Assembly (NCBI GenBank): GCA_002423125.1 | Contig: DIUW01000054.1 | Location: 1,745 to 65,744 of the forward strand | Direction: 5' to 3' | DNA: 64,000 nt | From: Legionellaceae bacterium UBA6148 | GTDB lineage: Bacteria; Pseudomonadota; Gammaproteobacteria; Legionellales; Legionellaceae | The notes under the pieces: model-generated | Seen by the model: the letters and a program-made list of their open reading frames with translations, nothing else | Databases searched by the model: none | What the model was told of the DNA's origin: nothing | In this document: piece after piece, positions 1-7,911 of the stretch | Numbering within the stretch: the first letter of the stretch is position 1 | Layout of the letters: each line of letters starts with the position of its first letter | Position numbers and translations under genes: made by a program

Positions 1-45
1 GGCCTGCTAAATTCCGGGACGACAGCCAAAAACTGCGGAATTTCC

Positions 46-53
46 TGTATAAT
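46..53 (+). promoter_or_regulatory. Probable -10 element of guaC
   Basis: TGTATAAT at 46-53 is an extended -10 (TATAAT at 48-53) lying 37 bases before the guaC start. No good -35 is visible 17 bases upstream, which fits an extended -10 promoter. A ten-base unit (aaaggttaat) is repeated just before the start codon and provides the only ribosome-binding-like sequence. Confidence 0.5.
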
Positions 54-90
54 CGCTTTTTATAACAAAAAGGTTAATAAAGGTTAATAT

Positions 91-1101
91 ATGACTATAG
101 AAGCTATTACATTTGATGATGTGTTACTCATTCCAGCTTATAACCACCATGAATCACGGCGCGTGGTCAACATTAGCTCGACCGATCGCTTGGGTAAATT
201 ATCGCTTGAATTACCCGTAATGAGCTCCAATATGGATACGATTACAGAAAGTGGTATGGCTAATTTCATGAGTAGCAAGGGGGGTGTTGGTGTATTGCAT
301 CGATTTTTGACGATTGAGGATAACATCAAACAGTTTCAAGCATGTAACGGTACGGCTTTTGTTTCCATTGGATGCACGGAGGCTGAACTCGAGCGTGCGG
401 AAGCCTTGCGCGATGTTGGTGCGGATTTCTTTTGTGTGGATGTCGCTCATGCGCACGCCAAGTACGTTGGAAAAACATTGAAAAGCTTGCGCGCTCTTCT
501 GGGGAGTCGATGCATTATGGCTGGCAATGTCGCGACTTATGCGGGTGCGGATTATTTAGCATCGTGCGGTGCAGATATTATTAAAGCAGGCATTGGTGGT
601 GGTTCAGTGTGTAGCACGCGGATTAAAACCGGTTTCGGCATTCCCATGCTGACGTGTATACAAGATTGTGCGCGTTCGGATCGATCCATTGTTGCTGACG
701 GCGGTATTCGAACCTCTGGTGATATTGTAAAAGCGATCGCATTTGGCGCTGATTTCGTCATGATTGGTGGGATGCTAGCAGGGACTGAATCAACACCTGG
801 CGAAGTGGTAACTAAAAAAGACGGATCAAAAATTAAATTTTACCGAGGAATGGCGTCTCGCGAAGCACAGGAAGATTTTTTAGGTCAAATGCATGAATGG
901 AAAACGGCTGAAGGAGTTTCCACCGAGGTTCCTTATCGAGCAACCCAAGATCATGTAATCGCCGACATCATCGGTGGCTTGCGATCAGGGCTAACCTACG
1001 CCGGAGCGGATTCCATTAGTGAGTTGCAACGTAAATTAAATTATGTGCGTGTGACCCAATCAGGACGAATAGAAAGTTTGCCGCATAAACTGTTGGAATG
1101 A
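91..1101 (+). CDS. guaC: GMP reductase
   Basis: Converts GMP to IMP with NADPH, releasing ammonia, so guanine nucleotides can be recycled into adenine nucleotides. The 336-residue TIM-barrel protein has the IMPDH/GMPR active-site loop GIGGGSVCSTRIKTG with the catalytic Cys near residue 174, and the phosphate-binding VADGGIR segment near 203-209. It lacks the two CBS domains found in IMP dehydrogenase, and its length matches GuaC (about 340-347), which separates it from guaB. The gene stands alone on the plus strand behind its own -10 element. The start at 91 gives the usual short N-terminus. Identification is firm at family level; GMP reductase rather than a CBS-less IMPDH is the better reading. 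Confidence 0.9.
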   Translation: MTIEAITFDDVLLIPAYNHHESRRVVNISSTDRLGKLSLELPVMSSNMDTITESGMANFMSSKGGVGVLHRFLTIEDNIKQFQACNGTAFVSIGCTEAELERAEALRDVGADFFCVDVAHAHAKYVGKTLKSLRALLGSRCIMAGNVATYAGADYLASCGADIIKAGIGGGSVCSTRIKTGFGIPMLTCIQDCARSDRSIVADGGIRTSGDIVKAIAFGADFVMIGGMLAGTESTPGEVVTKKDGSKIKFYRGMASREAQEDFLGQMHEWKTAEGVSTEVPYRATQDHVIADIIGGLRSGLTYAGADSISELQRKLNYVRVTQSGRIESLPHKLLE

Positions 1102-1116
1102 AAATAATTGGCTCTA

Positions 1117-1153
1117 CCTGCCGTCGCGGGGTTGTCATCCCCGCGACGGCAGG
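1117..1153. repeat. Perfect 15-bp GC-rich inverted repeat after guaC
   Basis: Arms at 1117-1131 and 1139-1153 are exact reverse complements (CCTGCCGTCGCGGGG and partner) with a 7-base loop. No T-run follows, so it is a weak candidate for an intrinsic terminator. It looks more like one of the small palindromic repeats scattered through the window. The sequence after it, around 1201-1212 (TTTAAATCCCGG), recurs at 41592-41603 beside another palindrome. Confidence 0.7.
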
Positions 1154-1241
1154 GCTCCATGCTTCAATGTGGCACCGAGCCAGCATCAGTATACCTTCTC
1201 TTTAAATCCCGGACTCCACTGCGTTGCGCCTGAGCTTACTA

Positions 1242-2156
1242 CTAAGGCGCTTTTGGAGTAGGAGAAGTGACTGCAGTTGTGGACTGTGCCTTAGGAGCGG
1301 GTGATGGCGTAGCTCTCTGTGTGTTAGCCACGGCACTACTAGAGCTTGCACTTATTTCCTTTTGAGGGGTTTGTGTATTAGGGGCAGGTTTAAGTTTTTT
1401 AGGTTCAACTCTATATTCGCGTGCCGTCCTTTCATAAGGTGGGTCTGGCATCCGCGGTACTGAATCGAACGTCGCTCTCACCTCTGCCTGACTAGGACCC
1501 TTCGCTGAGCCTCGCGCTGTTGGTTGATGCTGCGGAGTTTGTTGACTATTGTGTGAACTCCCTCCCGTTTTTTCCTTAATGGCCTGAACGTTTTCCTGAA
1601 CGTTTTCCTTAATGGTTTGGATATTTTCCTGAACGTTTGCTAGAATCTTTTCTTTGAGGAAGTTTTTGGCGTTCTTTACGCGTTCTTTAAGCTCACTTAA
1701 GTCGGTGCCGAATTTACCGAGACCTCGATTGAGAAGGTTTTTAGCCCCGACGGCCATTACTCCATCTTTTGATGCCATATCATTGAGAATTGATATGGCA
1801 TCGCTGCCTGGTTTTTCTTTTGCCTCCTCCGCGCCCTTCTTTTTAGACTTAGATGCTGGTGTAGGAAGCCCTTCCTTGTGGGTCGTCGCGTCTGTCTTAC
1901 TTTCACTCTTTTTGCTTGCCCGGGGAGACGGTGGAGGAAAACCTTTAACGGTTATTTCTTTGATTTTTTTGATTTTTTTTGCTGCTTCTTCTCCCAATTT
2001 AGTGTGGTCTTTCACCTTGGTTTTAACTTTTTTTCGTGGCTTTACCCCAGGGGAAGGAGCTTTAGGGGAAGGTGGAGCTGCCGGTCTAACGGCTGCGCCT
2101 TTGGGATTATTCGCGGCTTGCCTCTTTGGCCCCATTTTTCCTGCTGTTGTAGCCAT
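1242..2156 (-). CDS. Lys/Pro/Ala-rich low-complexity protein of unknown function
   Basis: Not recognised. The 304 residues fall into a basic, proline- and alanine-rich N-terminal half (about 1-115, many KK, KPK and SPK motifs), a helical middle (about 118-200) and a Ser/Thr/Pro-rich tail. The helical part holds an imperfect repeat of the type IKENVQENVQ that is likely to form a coiled coil. There is no signal peptide or membrane segment. A clear GGAGG lies before the ATG and a TATAAT element further upstream, so it is probably expressed. Composition resembles eukaryotic histone H1-like tails and some secreted effectors of intracellular bacteria, but similarity of composition is not evidence of homology. 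Function is unknown. Confidence 0.75.
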   Translation of the reverse strand: MATTAGKMGPKRQAANNPKGAAVRPAAPPSPKAPSPGVKPRKKVKTKVKDHTKLGEEAAKKIKKIKEITVKGFPPPSPRASKKSESKTDATTHKEGLPTPASKSKKKGAEEAKEKPGSDAISILNDMASKDGVMAVGAKNLLNRGLGKFGTDLSELKERVKNAKNFLKEKILANVQENIQTIKENVQENVQAIKEKTGGSSHNSQQTPQHQPTARGSAKGPSQAEVRATFDSVPRMPDPPYERTAREYRVEPKKLKPAPNTQTPQKEISASSSSAVANTQRATPSPAPKAQSTTAVTSPTPKAP

Positions 2157-2195
2157 AATATCCCTCCAACAAAATTCGTCATTGCCCTATACTTC

Positions 2196-2201
2196 ATTAT
2201 A
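2196..2201 (-). promoter_or_regulatory. Probable -10 element for the 1242-2156 gene
   Basis: Reads TATAAT on the minus strand, about 40 bases before the start codon. The -35 is not clear. The strong GGAGGG site at about 2162-2167 supports the chosen ATG at 2156. Confidence 0.5.
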
Positions 2202-2243
2202 GTATAAAAAAGATAGCATTTTTTAACAGACAGGGTCCCACGA

Positions 2244-3032
2244 ATGAAACCAGATGATTTTCGCTATATGTACCATGGTAAAATTAAAGCGACGCTCGCA
2301 CCGGCAGATGCTGAATTGCTTGCACCGATTGAATGCGAAGGGTCGGGTCGTGAGCGGGCATTATTGCTGCTGCATGGCTTTACATCCTCCCCAGCGGTGT
2401 TTCGCCGTTTAATTCCTTCCATGACGATGTACGATACCTTGGTGTGTCCAGTGCTACCCGGGCACGGTGAAAGTATAGACGCTTTTTCGAAGGTGCGGGC
2501 AGAGGAGTGGGTCATGTGCGCTTCACTCGCGTGTGAGCGTTTAGTGAGCCGTTATCAGAAAGTTGATGTGATGGGGCTGTCTTTAGGAGGCGTGTTGGCA
2601 TGTCATTTGAGCCAGCGTTTTCAGTTAAATCATTTATATTTGCTTGCGCCAGCGCTCGCGTTGCATCGTAATTTGTCACTTTTGTTGCTAGCGGCTCGTG
2701 TTTGTAAGGCGCTTGGATTACGTCGTATACCCAATTATGCAGGCAATATTCATATGGAAGGTTATGCGGAGCTTGCTTATCGCCAACTGCCTGTGAATTG
2801 CATTATTGAAATACTCTCGTTGATTAAGACCTTTCAGTTTGTACCGCCAACCTGTCCTGTTGATGTGTTTTTAGGGCGTTATGACGATGTTGTCAGTGCG
2901 CCAAAGATAATGGCACTCTTTGCTAATTTGTCAAACACGCACATCCATTGGTTGGAGCATTCAGCTCACGTGTTACCATTGGATGGCGATGTCGATAAAA
3001 TTATTGCCTGTGTGAGGGAGTCGTGTTCGTGA
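2244..3032 (+). CDS. Alpha/beta-hydrolase, carboxylesterase/monoglyceride-lipase type
   Basis: A 262-residue alpha/beta-hydrolase. The oxyanion-hole motif HGF is at residues 44-46, the nucleophile elbow GLSLG puts the serine at 113, and the likely acid and base are Asp 214 or 215 (GRYDD) and His 242 (HSAH). The layout matches small carboxylesterases such as Est30. The substrate is probably a short- or medium-chain ester; this cannot be read from sequence. There is no signal peptide, so it should be cytoplasmic. Its stop overlaps the tatC start (TGATG), so the two are probably translated together, though no functional link is known. Confidence 0.8.
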   Translation: MKPDDFRYMYHGKIKATLAPADAELLAPIECEGSGRERALLLLHGFTSSPAVFRRLIPSMTMYDTLVCPVLPGHGESIDAFSKVRAEEWVMCASLACERLVSRYQKVDVMGLSLGGVLACHLSQRFQLNHLYLLAPALALHRNLSLLLLAARVCKALGLRRIPNYAGNIHMEGYAELAYRQLPVNCIIEILSLIKTFQFVPPTCPVDVFLGRYDDVVSAPKIMALFANLSNTHIHWLEHSAHVLPLDGDVDKIIACVRESCS

Positions 3033-3727
3033 TGGAACATTTGCTTGAACTGCGTCACCGTTTGATGTGGATTGTGGGGTTTTTTCTGTTGTTGTTCGGT
3101 TTATTTTTTTCGTTCTCGTCACCGGTGTTTCATTATTTGGTATCACCCTTGTTGCATTTTCTTCCGTTAGACGATGGGCTGATTGCGACTCAAATTACAA
3201 CGCCGGTCTTCATTCCTCTGACCCTTGCGGCAGATCTTGCGTTGTTATGTAGCGTTCCGGTGGGTTTGTTCCATATTTGGCAGTTCGCTGCGCCTGGTCT
3301 GTATCGCCGTGAGCAACAAGGCTTAGGATGGACGATTGTGTTGAGCGTGCTCTTATTCTGCATCGGGGCTTTGTTTTGTTTTTACGGTGTATTACCCTTT
3401 ATGATGCAGTTGTTTATCCGCGCGGTACCCATGGGGGTGCATTTTATGCCCGAAATGACCTCTGCCGTCGATTTTATTACACGCATGATGCTGTTGTTTG
3501 GTTTATGTTTTCAAGTGCCACTCGTGTGCGTATTATTCGTTAAAACCGGTTTGGCCGATAGGGAAACATTGAAAAAAGCTCGGCCGTATTGGATCGTTGC
3601 GTCGTTTATCTTAGGAATGATATTAACCCCGCCGGATGTTTTATCTCAGGTCATGCTGGCCGTGCCATTGTGTTTGTTGTATGAGCTTGGTTTGATTTTG
3701 ACGAAGCGCTTGACGTTGCGTGGTTGA
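3032..3727 (+). CDS. tatC: Sec-independent protein translocase TatC
   Basis: Polytopic inner-membrane core of the twin-arginine translocase; it binds the signal peptide of folded substrates together with TatB. The sequence begins with the family motif (MEHLLELRHRL) and shows six hydrophobic segments. It keeps the conserved FxxPGLYxxE-type loop (FAAPGLYRREQQ) and the LTPPDVLSQ segment near the end. The frame is open from a GTG at 3023, but ATG 3032 fits the family N-terminus and overlaps the previous stop. Length is 231, slightly short of E. coli (258). It is on the opposite strand to tatAB and converges on them with six bases between the stops, unlike the usual tatABC operon. Confidence 0.92.
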   Translation: MEHLLELRHRLMWIVGFFLLLFGLFFSFSSPVFHYLVSPLLHFLPLDDGLIATQITTPVFIPLTLAADLALLCSVPVGLFHIWQFAAPGLYRREQQGLGWTIVLSVLLFCIGALFCFYGVLPFMMQLFIRAVPMGVHFMPEMTSAVDFITRMMLLFGLCFQVPLVCVLFVKTGLADRETLKKARPYWIVASFILGMILTPPDVLSQVMLAVPLCLLYELGLILTKRLTLRG

Positions 3728-3733
3728 ACCAGG

Positions 3734-3955
3734 CTACATTTGATCATATTTTTTATCGGCTTCATCGGCTTTTTTAATATTCTCTTGAAGCTGTAATAAT
3801 TGCTTTTGTTCTTCTAGAAACAGCAACGCCTGTTGTTTGTAGTGATGAGCGCGCTTGACGAGGCTACCGAGTTGACGGGCAAGGGTCGGGAGGCGTTCAG
3901 GGCCGAATACGAGTAGTGCGATGAGGGTGGTGAGGAGAAGCTCCCCCATGCTCAT
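3734..3955 (-). CDS. tatB: Sec-independent protein translocase TatB (short)
   Basis: A 73-residue TatA/B-family protein: one N-terminal membrane helix (about 4-17), the hinge FGPERLP, then an amphipathic and charged coiled-coil tail. The GPxRLP hinge and the position after tatA argue for TatB, the TatC partner in substrate recognition. It is far shorter than E. coli TatB (171), lacking most of the cytoplasmic tail. The start overlaps the tatA stop by four bases (ATGA), so the pair is translationally coupled. Confidence 0.85.
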   Translation of the reverse strand: MSMGELLLTTLIALLVFGPERLPTLARQLGSLVKRAHHYKQQALLFLEEQKQLLQLQENIKKADEADKKYDQM

Positions 3956-4113
3956 GAGGATTTCTCGCTATCATCACTCATTGCACGGCGAAAATTTTTA
4001 ATCGCTTCGCCTAAGTCACTGCCGATATTTTTTAGTTTGCTGGTACCGAAGAGTGCAACAATAATCAATAAAATAAGCAACAACGACAAGGGAGTGACGC
4101 CACTTAAGCCCAT
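3952..4113 (-). CDS. tatA: Sec-independent protein translocase TatA
   Basis: A 53-residue protein, pore-forming or membrane-weakening component of the Tat system. It has an N-terminal membrane helix (about 8-22), the FGTSKL hinge, and the amphipathic IGSDLGEAIKNFRRAMSDD segment almost identical in pattern to E. coli TatA. The start ATG overlaps the ubiB stop by one base (TAATG) and the stop overlaps tatB (ATGA), so ubiB-tatA-tatB form one minus-strand run. Shorter than E. coli TatA (89) but the missing part is the dispensable tail. Confidence 0.9.
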   Translation of the reverse strand: MGLSGVTPLSLLLILLIIVALFGTSKLKNIGSDLGEAIKNFRRAMSDDSEKSS

Positions 4114-5771
4114 TATGAATTCCTTTTAGAGTGTGTTAGTAACGCCGCGAAGGCGCCAAATAAAGCCAGGGCAACGGCCACGGCGGTTAATTCATGTTGA
4201 TTAAAATCATTCGAATAGCTTAAACCAGCAACGGCTGACATGGCAATAAATAATCCGCAACTAAATCCATTTTTCCAACGCTGCCCGGTAACATGGCTTG
4301 TGTTATCGCGCGAGGATTGATTTTCGATGAGATAGGTTTGATGATGTTTCATTTGCGTGAACACATCATGTATTAACCTTGGCATGTAGGGTAATTGCTC
4401 TACAAAAAAAGGGATGTTTTCGCGGATGTTTTTGATAAAGGCTTTCGGGCCCATTTGTTGGCGCAGCCATTTTTCTAAAAAAGGCTTGGCGGTCAACCAG
4501 AGATCGAGCTCGGGGTATAATTGCCGCCCCAAGCCTTCAACGGCTAATAATGTTTTTTGTAATAACACCAATTGTGGTTGGACTTGCATTTTAAATTGCC
4601 GAGCAACTAAAAATAGTTGCAGCATGACCATGCCAAACGAAATGTCTTTCAGTGGCTTTTCAAATATCGGCTCACAGACCATGCGAATCGCGCTTTCAAA
4701 TTCTTCAACGCAGGCGCCGCGTGCAACCCAGCCGGATTCAACGTGGAGCTCTGCCACGCGTCGATAATCTCGGTTGAAGAATGCCAGTAAATTCTCGGCT
4801 AAATAGCGCTTATCGCGCGCGCTTAGCGTACCGACAATGCCGAAGTCTACGCAAATATATTGAGGATTTTCAGGGTGCTCCAAGGATACAAAAATATTGC
4901 CGGGATGCATGTCGGCATGAAAAAAGCAGTCGCGAAATACTTGTGTAAAAAAAATCTCCAAACCACGCTCAGCCAATTTTTTGATGTTTACACCCTGGGC
5001 TTTTAAACGTTTGATATCGGCAACAGGAATACCATAAATACGCTCGATGACTAAAATGTTATCCCGTACGTAGTCCCAGTGGATTTCTGGAATGTAAAGC
5101 AAAGGGGAAGAGGTAAAGTTGCGTTTAAATTGTGTGCCGTTCGCTGCTTCACGCCGTAAATTAAGCTCATCCAGTAAGGTTCGTTCAAATTCGGCAACGA
5201 CCTCTTTAGGTCGATAGCGCCGACCTTCTTTCCAATATTTATCAGCAAGATTTGCAATGATTTTTAGAATACCCAAATCTTTTTCAATAATATCTCGCAT
5301 TCCTGGACGTAAAATTTTCACAACAACATCTTGTCCACTTCTTAAGGTCGCTGCGTGCACCTGTGCAATGGATGCGGATGCGAGGGGGGATGTGTCAAAT
5401 TGTGCAAACACATCAAATGCGGATTGCCCATAGGCCGCTTGAATAATCTCGAGCGCCTGCTCACTTGAAAATGGAGGAACATTATCCTGAAGTTTGCATA
5501 ATTCGAGGGCGATGTCTGCGGGTAAAATATCGGGACGTGTTGAAAGTGCTTGTCCAAATTTGACGAACAACGGACCGAGCTGCTCCAGTGATTGTCGCAG
5601 CGCCTCTCCGCGCGTCAGCGATTGACGGCGGAACCAGTTCCATGGATTGAAGTACACAATAAATCGAAAAGGGGTTAATAGATGGATATTAACAATCAGT
5701 TGATCTAGGCCGTTTTTTGCCAAAATATGATTGATGTAGAGTAAGCGGAATAATTGCTTAATGGGATTCAT
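4113..5771 (-). CDS. ubiB: Ubiquinone biosynthesis atypical kinase/ATPase UbiB
   Basis: UbiB/ABC1/ADCK-family protein required for aerobic ubiquinone synthesis, thought to help extract lipid precursors for the Coq/Ubi complex. At 552 residues it matches E. coli (546). Visible motifs are the family-specific KxGQ (KFGQ, 71-74), the alanine-rich nucleotide loop ASIAQVHA (133-140), the ATP Lys in VVKILRPG near 152, the catalytic HADMHPGN (285-292) and the metal-binding DFG (309-311). Two C-terminal membrane helices (about 505-545) anchor it. It sits in the conserved order ubiE-ubiJ-ubiB-tatA. Confidence 0.95.
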   Translation of the reverse strand: MNPIKQLFRLLYINHILAKNGLDQLIVNIHLLTPFRFIVYFNPWNWFRRQSLTRGEALRQSLEQLGPLFVKFGQALSTRPDILPADIALELCKLQDNVPPFSSEQALEIIQAAYGQSAFDVFAQFDTSPLASASIAQVHAATLRSGQDVVVKILRPGMRDIIEKDLGILKIIANLADKYWKEGRRYRPKEVVAEFERTLLDELNLRREAANGTQFKRNFTSSPLLYIPEIHWDYVRDNILVIERIYGIPVADIKRLKAQGVNIKKLAERGLEIFFTQVFRDCFFHADMHPGNIFVSLEHPENPQYICVDFGIVGTLSARDKRYLAENLLAFFNRDYRRVAELHVESGWVARGACVEEFESAIRMVCEPIFEKPLKDISFGMVMLQLFLVARQFKMQVQPQLVLLQKTLLAVEGLGRQLYPELDLWLTAKPFLEKWLRQQMGPKAFIKNIRENIPFFVEQLPYMPRLIHDVFTQMKHHQTYLIENQSSRDNTSHVTGQRWKNGFSCGLFIAMSAVAGLSYSNDFNQHELTAVAVALALFGAFAALLTHSKRNS

Positions 5772-6380
5772 TTACAGTCCCTTCGTCAGTCGATTGATAT
5801 GAGCACTTAAGCGCTCGACATGGAGCGATAATTCATCAATGTCATTAAAAAAATCATTGACCTCTTCGCGAGGTGGGAAAGCGCTTAATTCTTCTTGTAG
5901 ATACTCCGTGGTGTTGTGAGATATTGATTCGCCCATTCGCTGCTTAATCGCAATCCCTTGGCGTACAAACGAGCCCAGTTTATAAGCAATCGCATCCCCA
6001 GTAAAGTGCGCCAGATGCCCTTCCCAGTCGATGTCCATTTGGTCGAAGAGTTGCTTGATGTGTTGACCCAGTTCGACATCGCCCGAAATGATAATGCGAT
6101 CATTAAACAATGAGCGTACTTTAGAGGCGGGTAACAGGCTCAAACGAATTAACCCCAACGGGCTGCTTTGAATTGTCGTATCAATTGGATCGTCACATGT
6201 TTCACGGAGTTGAATTTCATCGCCAGCGAATACAATAAAAAAAACAACGTTTAACGGTGTGATGATTAATTTTAATACCTTTCCATGGAGTGCATTAATC
6301 TTGGCCGGCATTGAATCATCTAAGGTCAGGGCATGGTGGATGGCTTTTTGTAATGCAAGCAGCGAGTATTTTTTAATCAT
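5772..6380 (-). CDS. ubiJ: Ubiquinone biosynthesis accessory factor UbiJ (SCP2 domain)
   Basis: Lipid-binding accessory factor that, with UbiK, supports the soluble complex of ubiquinone-synthesis enzymes. The 202 residues begin with an SCP2-like sterol-carrier fold (about 10-120) and end in an acidic coiled coil (about 165-198, FNDIDELSLHVERLSAHINRL), as in E. coli UbiJ (201 residues). The stop directly abuts the ubiB start, and the position between ubiE and ubiB is diagnostic. Confidence 0.9.
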   Translation of the reverse strand: MIKKYSLLALQKAIHHALTLDDSMPAKINALHGKVLKLIITPLNVVFFIVFAGDEIQLRETCDDPIDTTIQSSPLGLIRLSLLPASKVRSLFNDRIIISGDVELGQHIKQLFDQMDIDWEGHLAHFTGDAIAYKLGSFVRQGIAIKQRMGESISHNTTEYLQEELSAFPPREEVNDFFNDIDELSLHVERLSAHINRLTKGL

Positions 6381-6420
6381 AATATTGCTTTTTCCAGTTG
6401 AATTTTACGTTGCGTCGATA

Positions 6421-7173
6421 TTAATATTTATGAGCAATATGTAAAGCAACGATGCCGCCACTTAAATTGTGGTAGTGACAATCTTCAAACCCCGCTTGCT
6501 CAATCATTGATTTTAGCGCATCTTGTGGTGGATGCATTCGGATCGATTCGGCAAGGTATTGGTAACTCTCGCCATCATTCGCAAACATTTGCCCTAATCG
6601 AGGCAAGAGATTAAACGAATACCAATCATAGACTGGCTTCAAGAGTGAAGAGGTGGGCGTTGAAAACTCCAGTATCATCACCTTACCCCCTGGCTTGCAA
6701 ACACGAAAGATGGATTCGAGTGCGCGTTGCTTATTGGTTACGTTACGTAGTCCGAATGCCATGGTAATACAATCAAAGTGATTGCTAGCAAAAGGCAGGC
6801 ATTCGGCATTTGCTTGAACAAATCGAATGTTTTCCAATAGCCCGAGGTCAATCAAACGATCGCGTCCGACTGCGAGCATTGCCGCATTGATATCGGCTAA
6901 ATAAACACAGCCTTTTTCCCCAACACGTTGGCTGAGTAGCCGAGTTAAATCGCCACTGCCACCGGCTAAATCGAGTACCGTTTGTCCGGATCGTACGCCG
7001 CTGATCCCGATCGAAAACGATTTCCATAATCGATGAATCCCCAGTGACATTAAATCGTTCATGAGATCGTAGTTTTTCGCCACGGAATGAAATACCGCGC
7101 CTACTTTTTTTTCTTTTTCGTCTATCGCTACGGTTTGAAAGCCAAAATGGGTATTTTTTTCAGTCTGTTTCAT
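6421..7173 (-). CDS. ubiE: Ubiquinone/menaquinone C-methyltransferase UbiE
   Basis: SAM-dependent methyltransferase that adds the C2 methyl group of the quinone ring. The 250-residue protein has motif I VLDLAGGSGDLT, the UbiE signature AFGLRNVTN, and the conserved end GGIVALHIAHKY. Length equals E. coli UbiE (251). It overlaps the upstream DUF1841 gene by four bases (ATGA), making a four-gene run DUF1841-ubiE-ubiJ-ubiB before tatAB. Confidence 0.95.
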   Translation of the reverse strand: MKQTEKNTHFGFQTVAIDEKEKKVGAVFHSVAKNYDLMNDLMSLGIHRLWKSFSIGISGVRSGQTVLDLAGGSGDLTRLLSQRVGEKGCVYLADINAAMLAVGRDRLIDLGLLENIRFVQANAECLPFASNHFDCITMAFGLRNVTNKQRALESIFRVCKPGGKVMILEFSTPTSSLLKPVYDWYSFNLLPRLGQMFANDGESYQYLAESIRMHPPQDALKSMIEQAGFEDCHYHNLSGGIVALHIAHKY

Positions 7174-7586
7174 GAGGGGAGCAGCTCCTCGCAGGCGTTC
7201 ATGTATGCATTATCATCAGGCAGGCATTCATCACGTTGAGACGCCCAAAGACAAGCCTCGAGAGGTTCCATCATTAAATGCTCAGTACGATGAGCATTAT
7301 GATGTTGTTGATAGAGTGTGTTATAAATGGCGGCGATTCCTGGTGGTTTGTCGAGTGCGATTTGGTCTCGAACGGCCAAATGCAGGCCCAGATGTAAAAA
7401 AGGATTATCACGCCGTTGTTCAGGAGCCGTTGGTGATTGCTCAAAAAAAGTGTGATAGTCAGGATGATCGATGATCACGCTGACAATTTGTTGCTCCAGC
7501 GGAGTCAATGGCTGGTTTTTCTTGTATTTTTGCCAACTGGAAAAAAACAATGGGCGGGTATCTTGAGTGCTATTACCAAAAACCAT
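7170..7586 (-). CDS. DUF1841 family protein
   Basis: A 138-residue cytoplasmic protein of the uncharacterised DUF1841 family of beta- and gammaproteobacteria. Recognisable features are the opening RPLFFSSWQKYKKNQPLTPLEQQI, shown here only in part, the NPFLHLGLHLAVRDQ block in the middle and the EHLMMEPL segment rich in His and acidic residues. The function is unknown. It starts the ubiE run with a four-base overlap, suggesting co-expression with quinone synthesis genes, which says little about mechanism. Confidence 0.8.
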   Translation of the reverse strand: MVFGNSTQDTRPLFFSSWQKYKKNQPLTPLEQQIVSVIIDHPDYHTFFEQSPTAPEQRRDNPFLHLGLHLAVRDQIALDKPPGIAAIYNTLYQQHHNAHRTEHLMMEPLEACLWASQRDECLPDDNAYMNACEELLPS

Positions 7587-7655
7587 GTCTGCAGTACGCG
7601 TTGAGTCTTAATAGTTCAGAAGTTTAACGTATTCTGGGTGGAGTATCAACGGACG

Positions 7656-7833
7656 CAGCAGTTCTCAATATGGAGCTTACACAAAGATCGCCTCTAACCC
7701 AATACTGTCATCCCAGCGCAGGCTGGGATCCATTTCTGAATGAGCACAGTGCCATTTTGATACATGGCTCCCCGCCAGCGTGAGGAATATAATGATGTTG
7801 TTCAAATTATGATCTCCATATAGAGAACTGCTG
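7656..7833. mobile_element. Miniature inverted-repeat transposable element with 9-bp target duplication
   Basis: A 178-bp element. The left end is CAGCAGTTCTCAATATGGAG and the right end is its near-exact reverse complement (about 21 of 24 matching). The nonamer CAACGGACG sits immediately outside both ends (7647-7655 and 7834-7842), the hallmark of a target-site duplication. Inside is the palindrome TCCCAGCGCAGGCTGGGA near 7711-7728. There is no coding capacity, so it must have moved using a transposase supplied elsewhere. A 9-bp duplication is typical of several IS families, so the parent cannot be named from this alone. It occupies most of the gap 7587-7911. Confidence 0.85.
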
Positions 7834-7911
7834 CAACGGACGTGGTTGCACAACATCTCAACTTACTCTAATGTAGATAGATAAATTTATTCGTATAAAC
7901 AGGAAATAAAA

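Noticed and set aside
91..1101. IMP dehydrogenase (guaB)
   Set aside because: No CBS domains and a length near 336 favour GMP reductase.
1654..2207. Two plus-strand frames rich in Phe and Leu
   Set aside because: Antisense to the Lys/Pro-rich protein, whose codon pattern and ribosome site are better; composition is the mirror of lysine codons.
7593..7655. Larger transposon including the DUF1841 gene
   Set aside because: The target duplication sits directly at 7647-7655 and 7834-7842, fixing the element to the 178 bp between.
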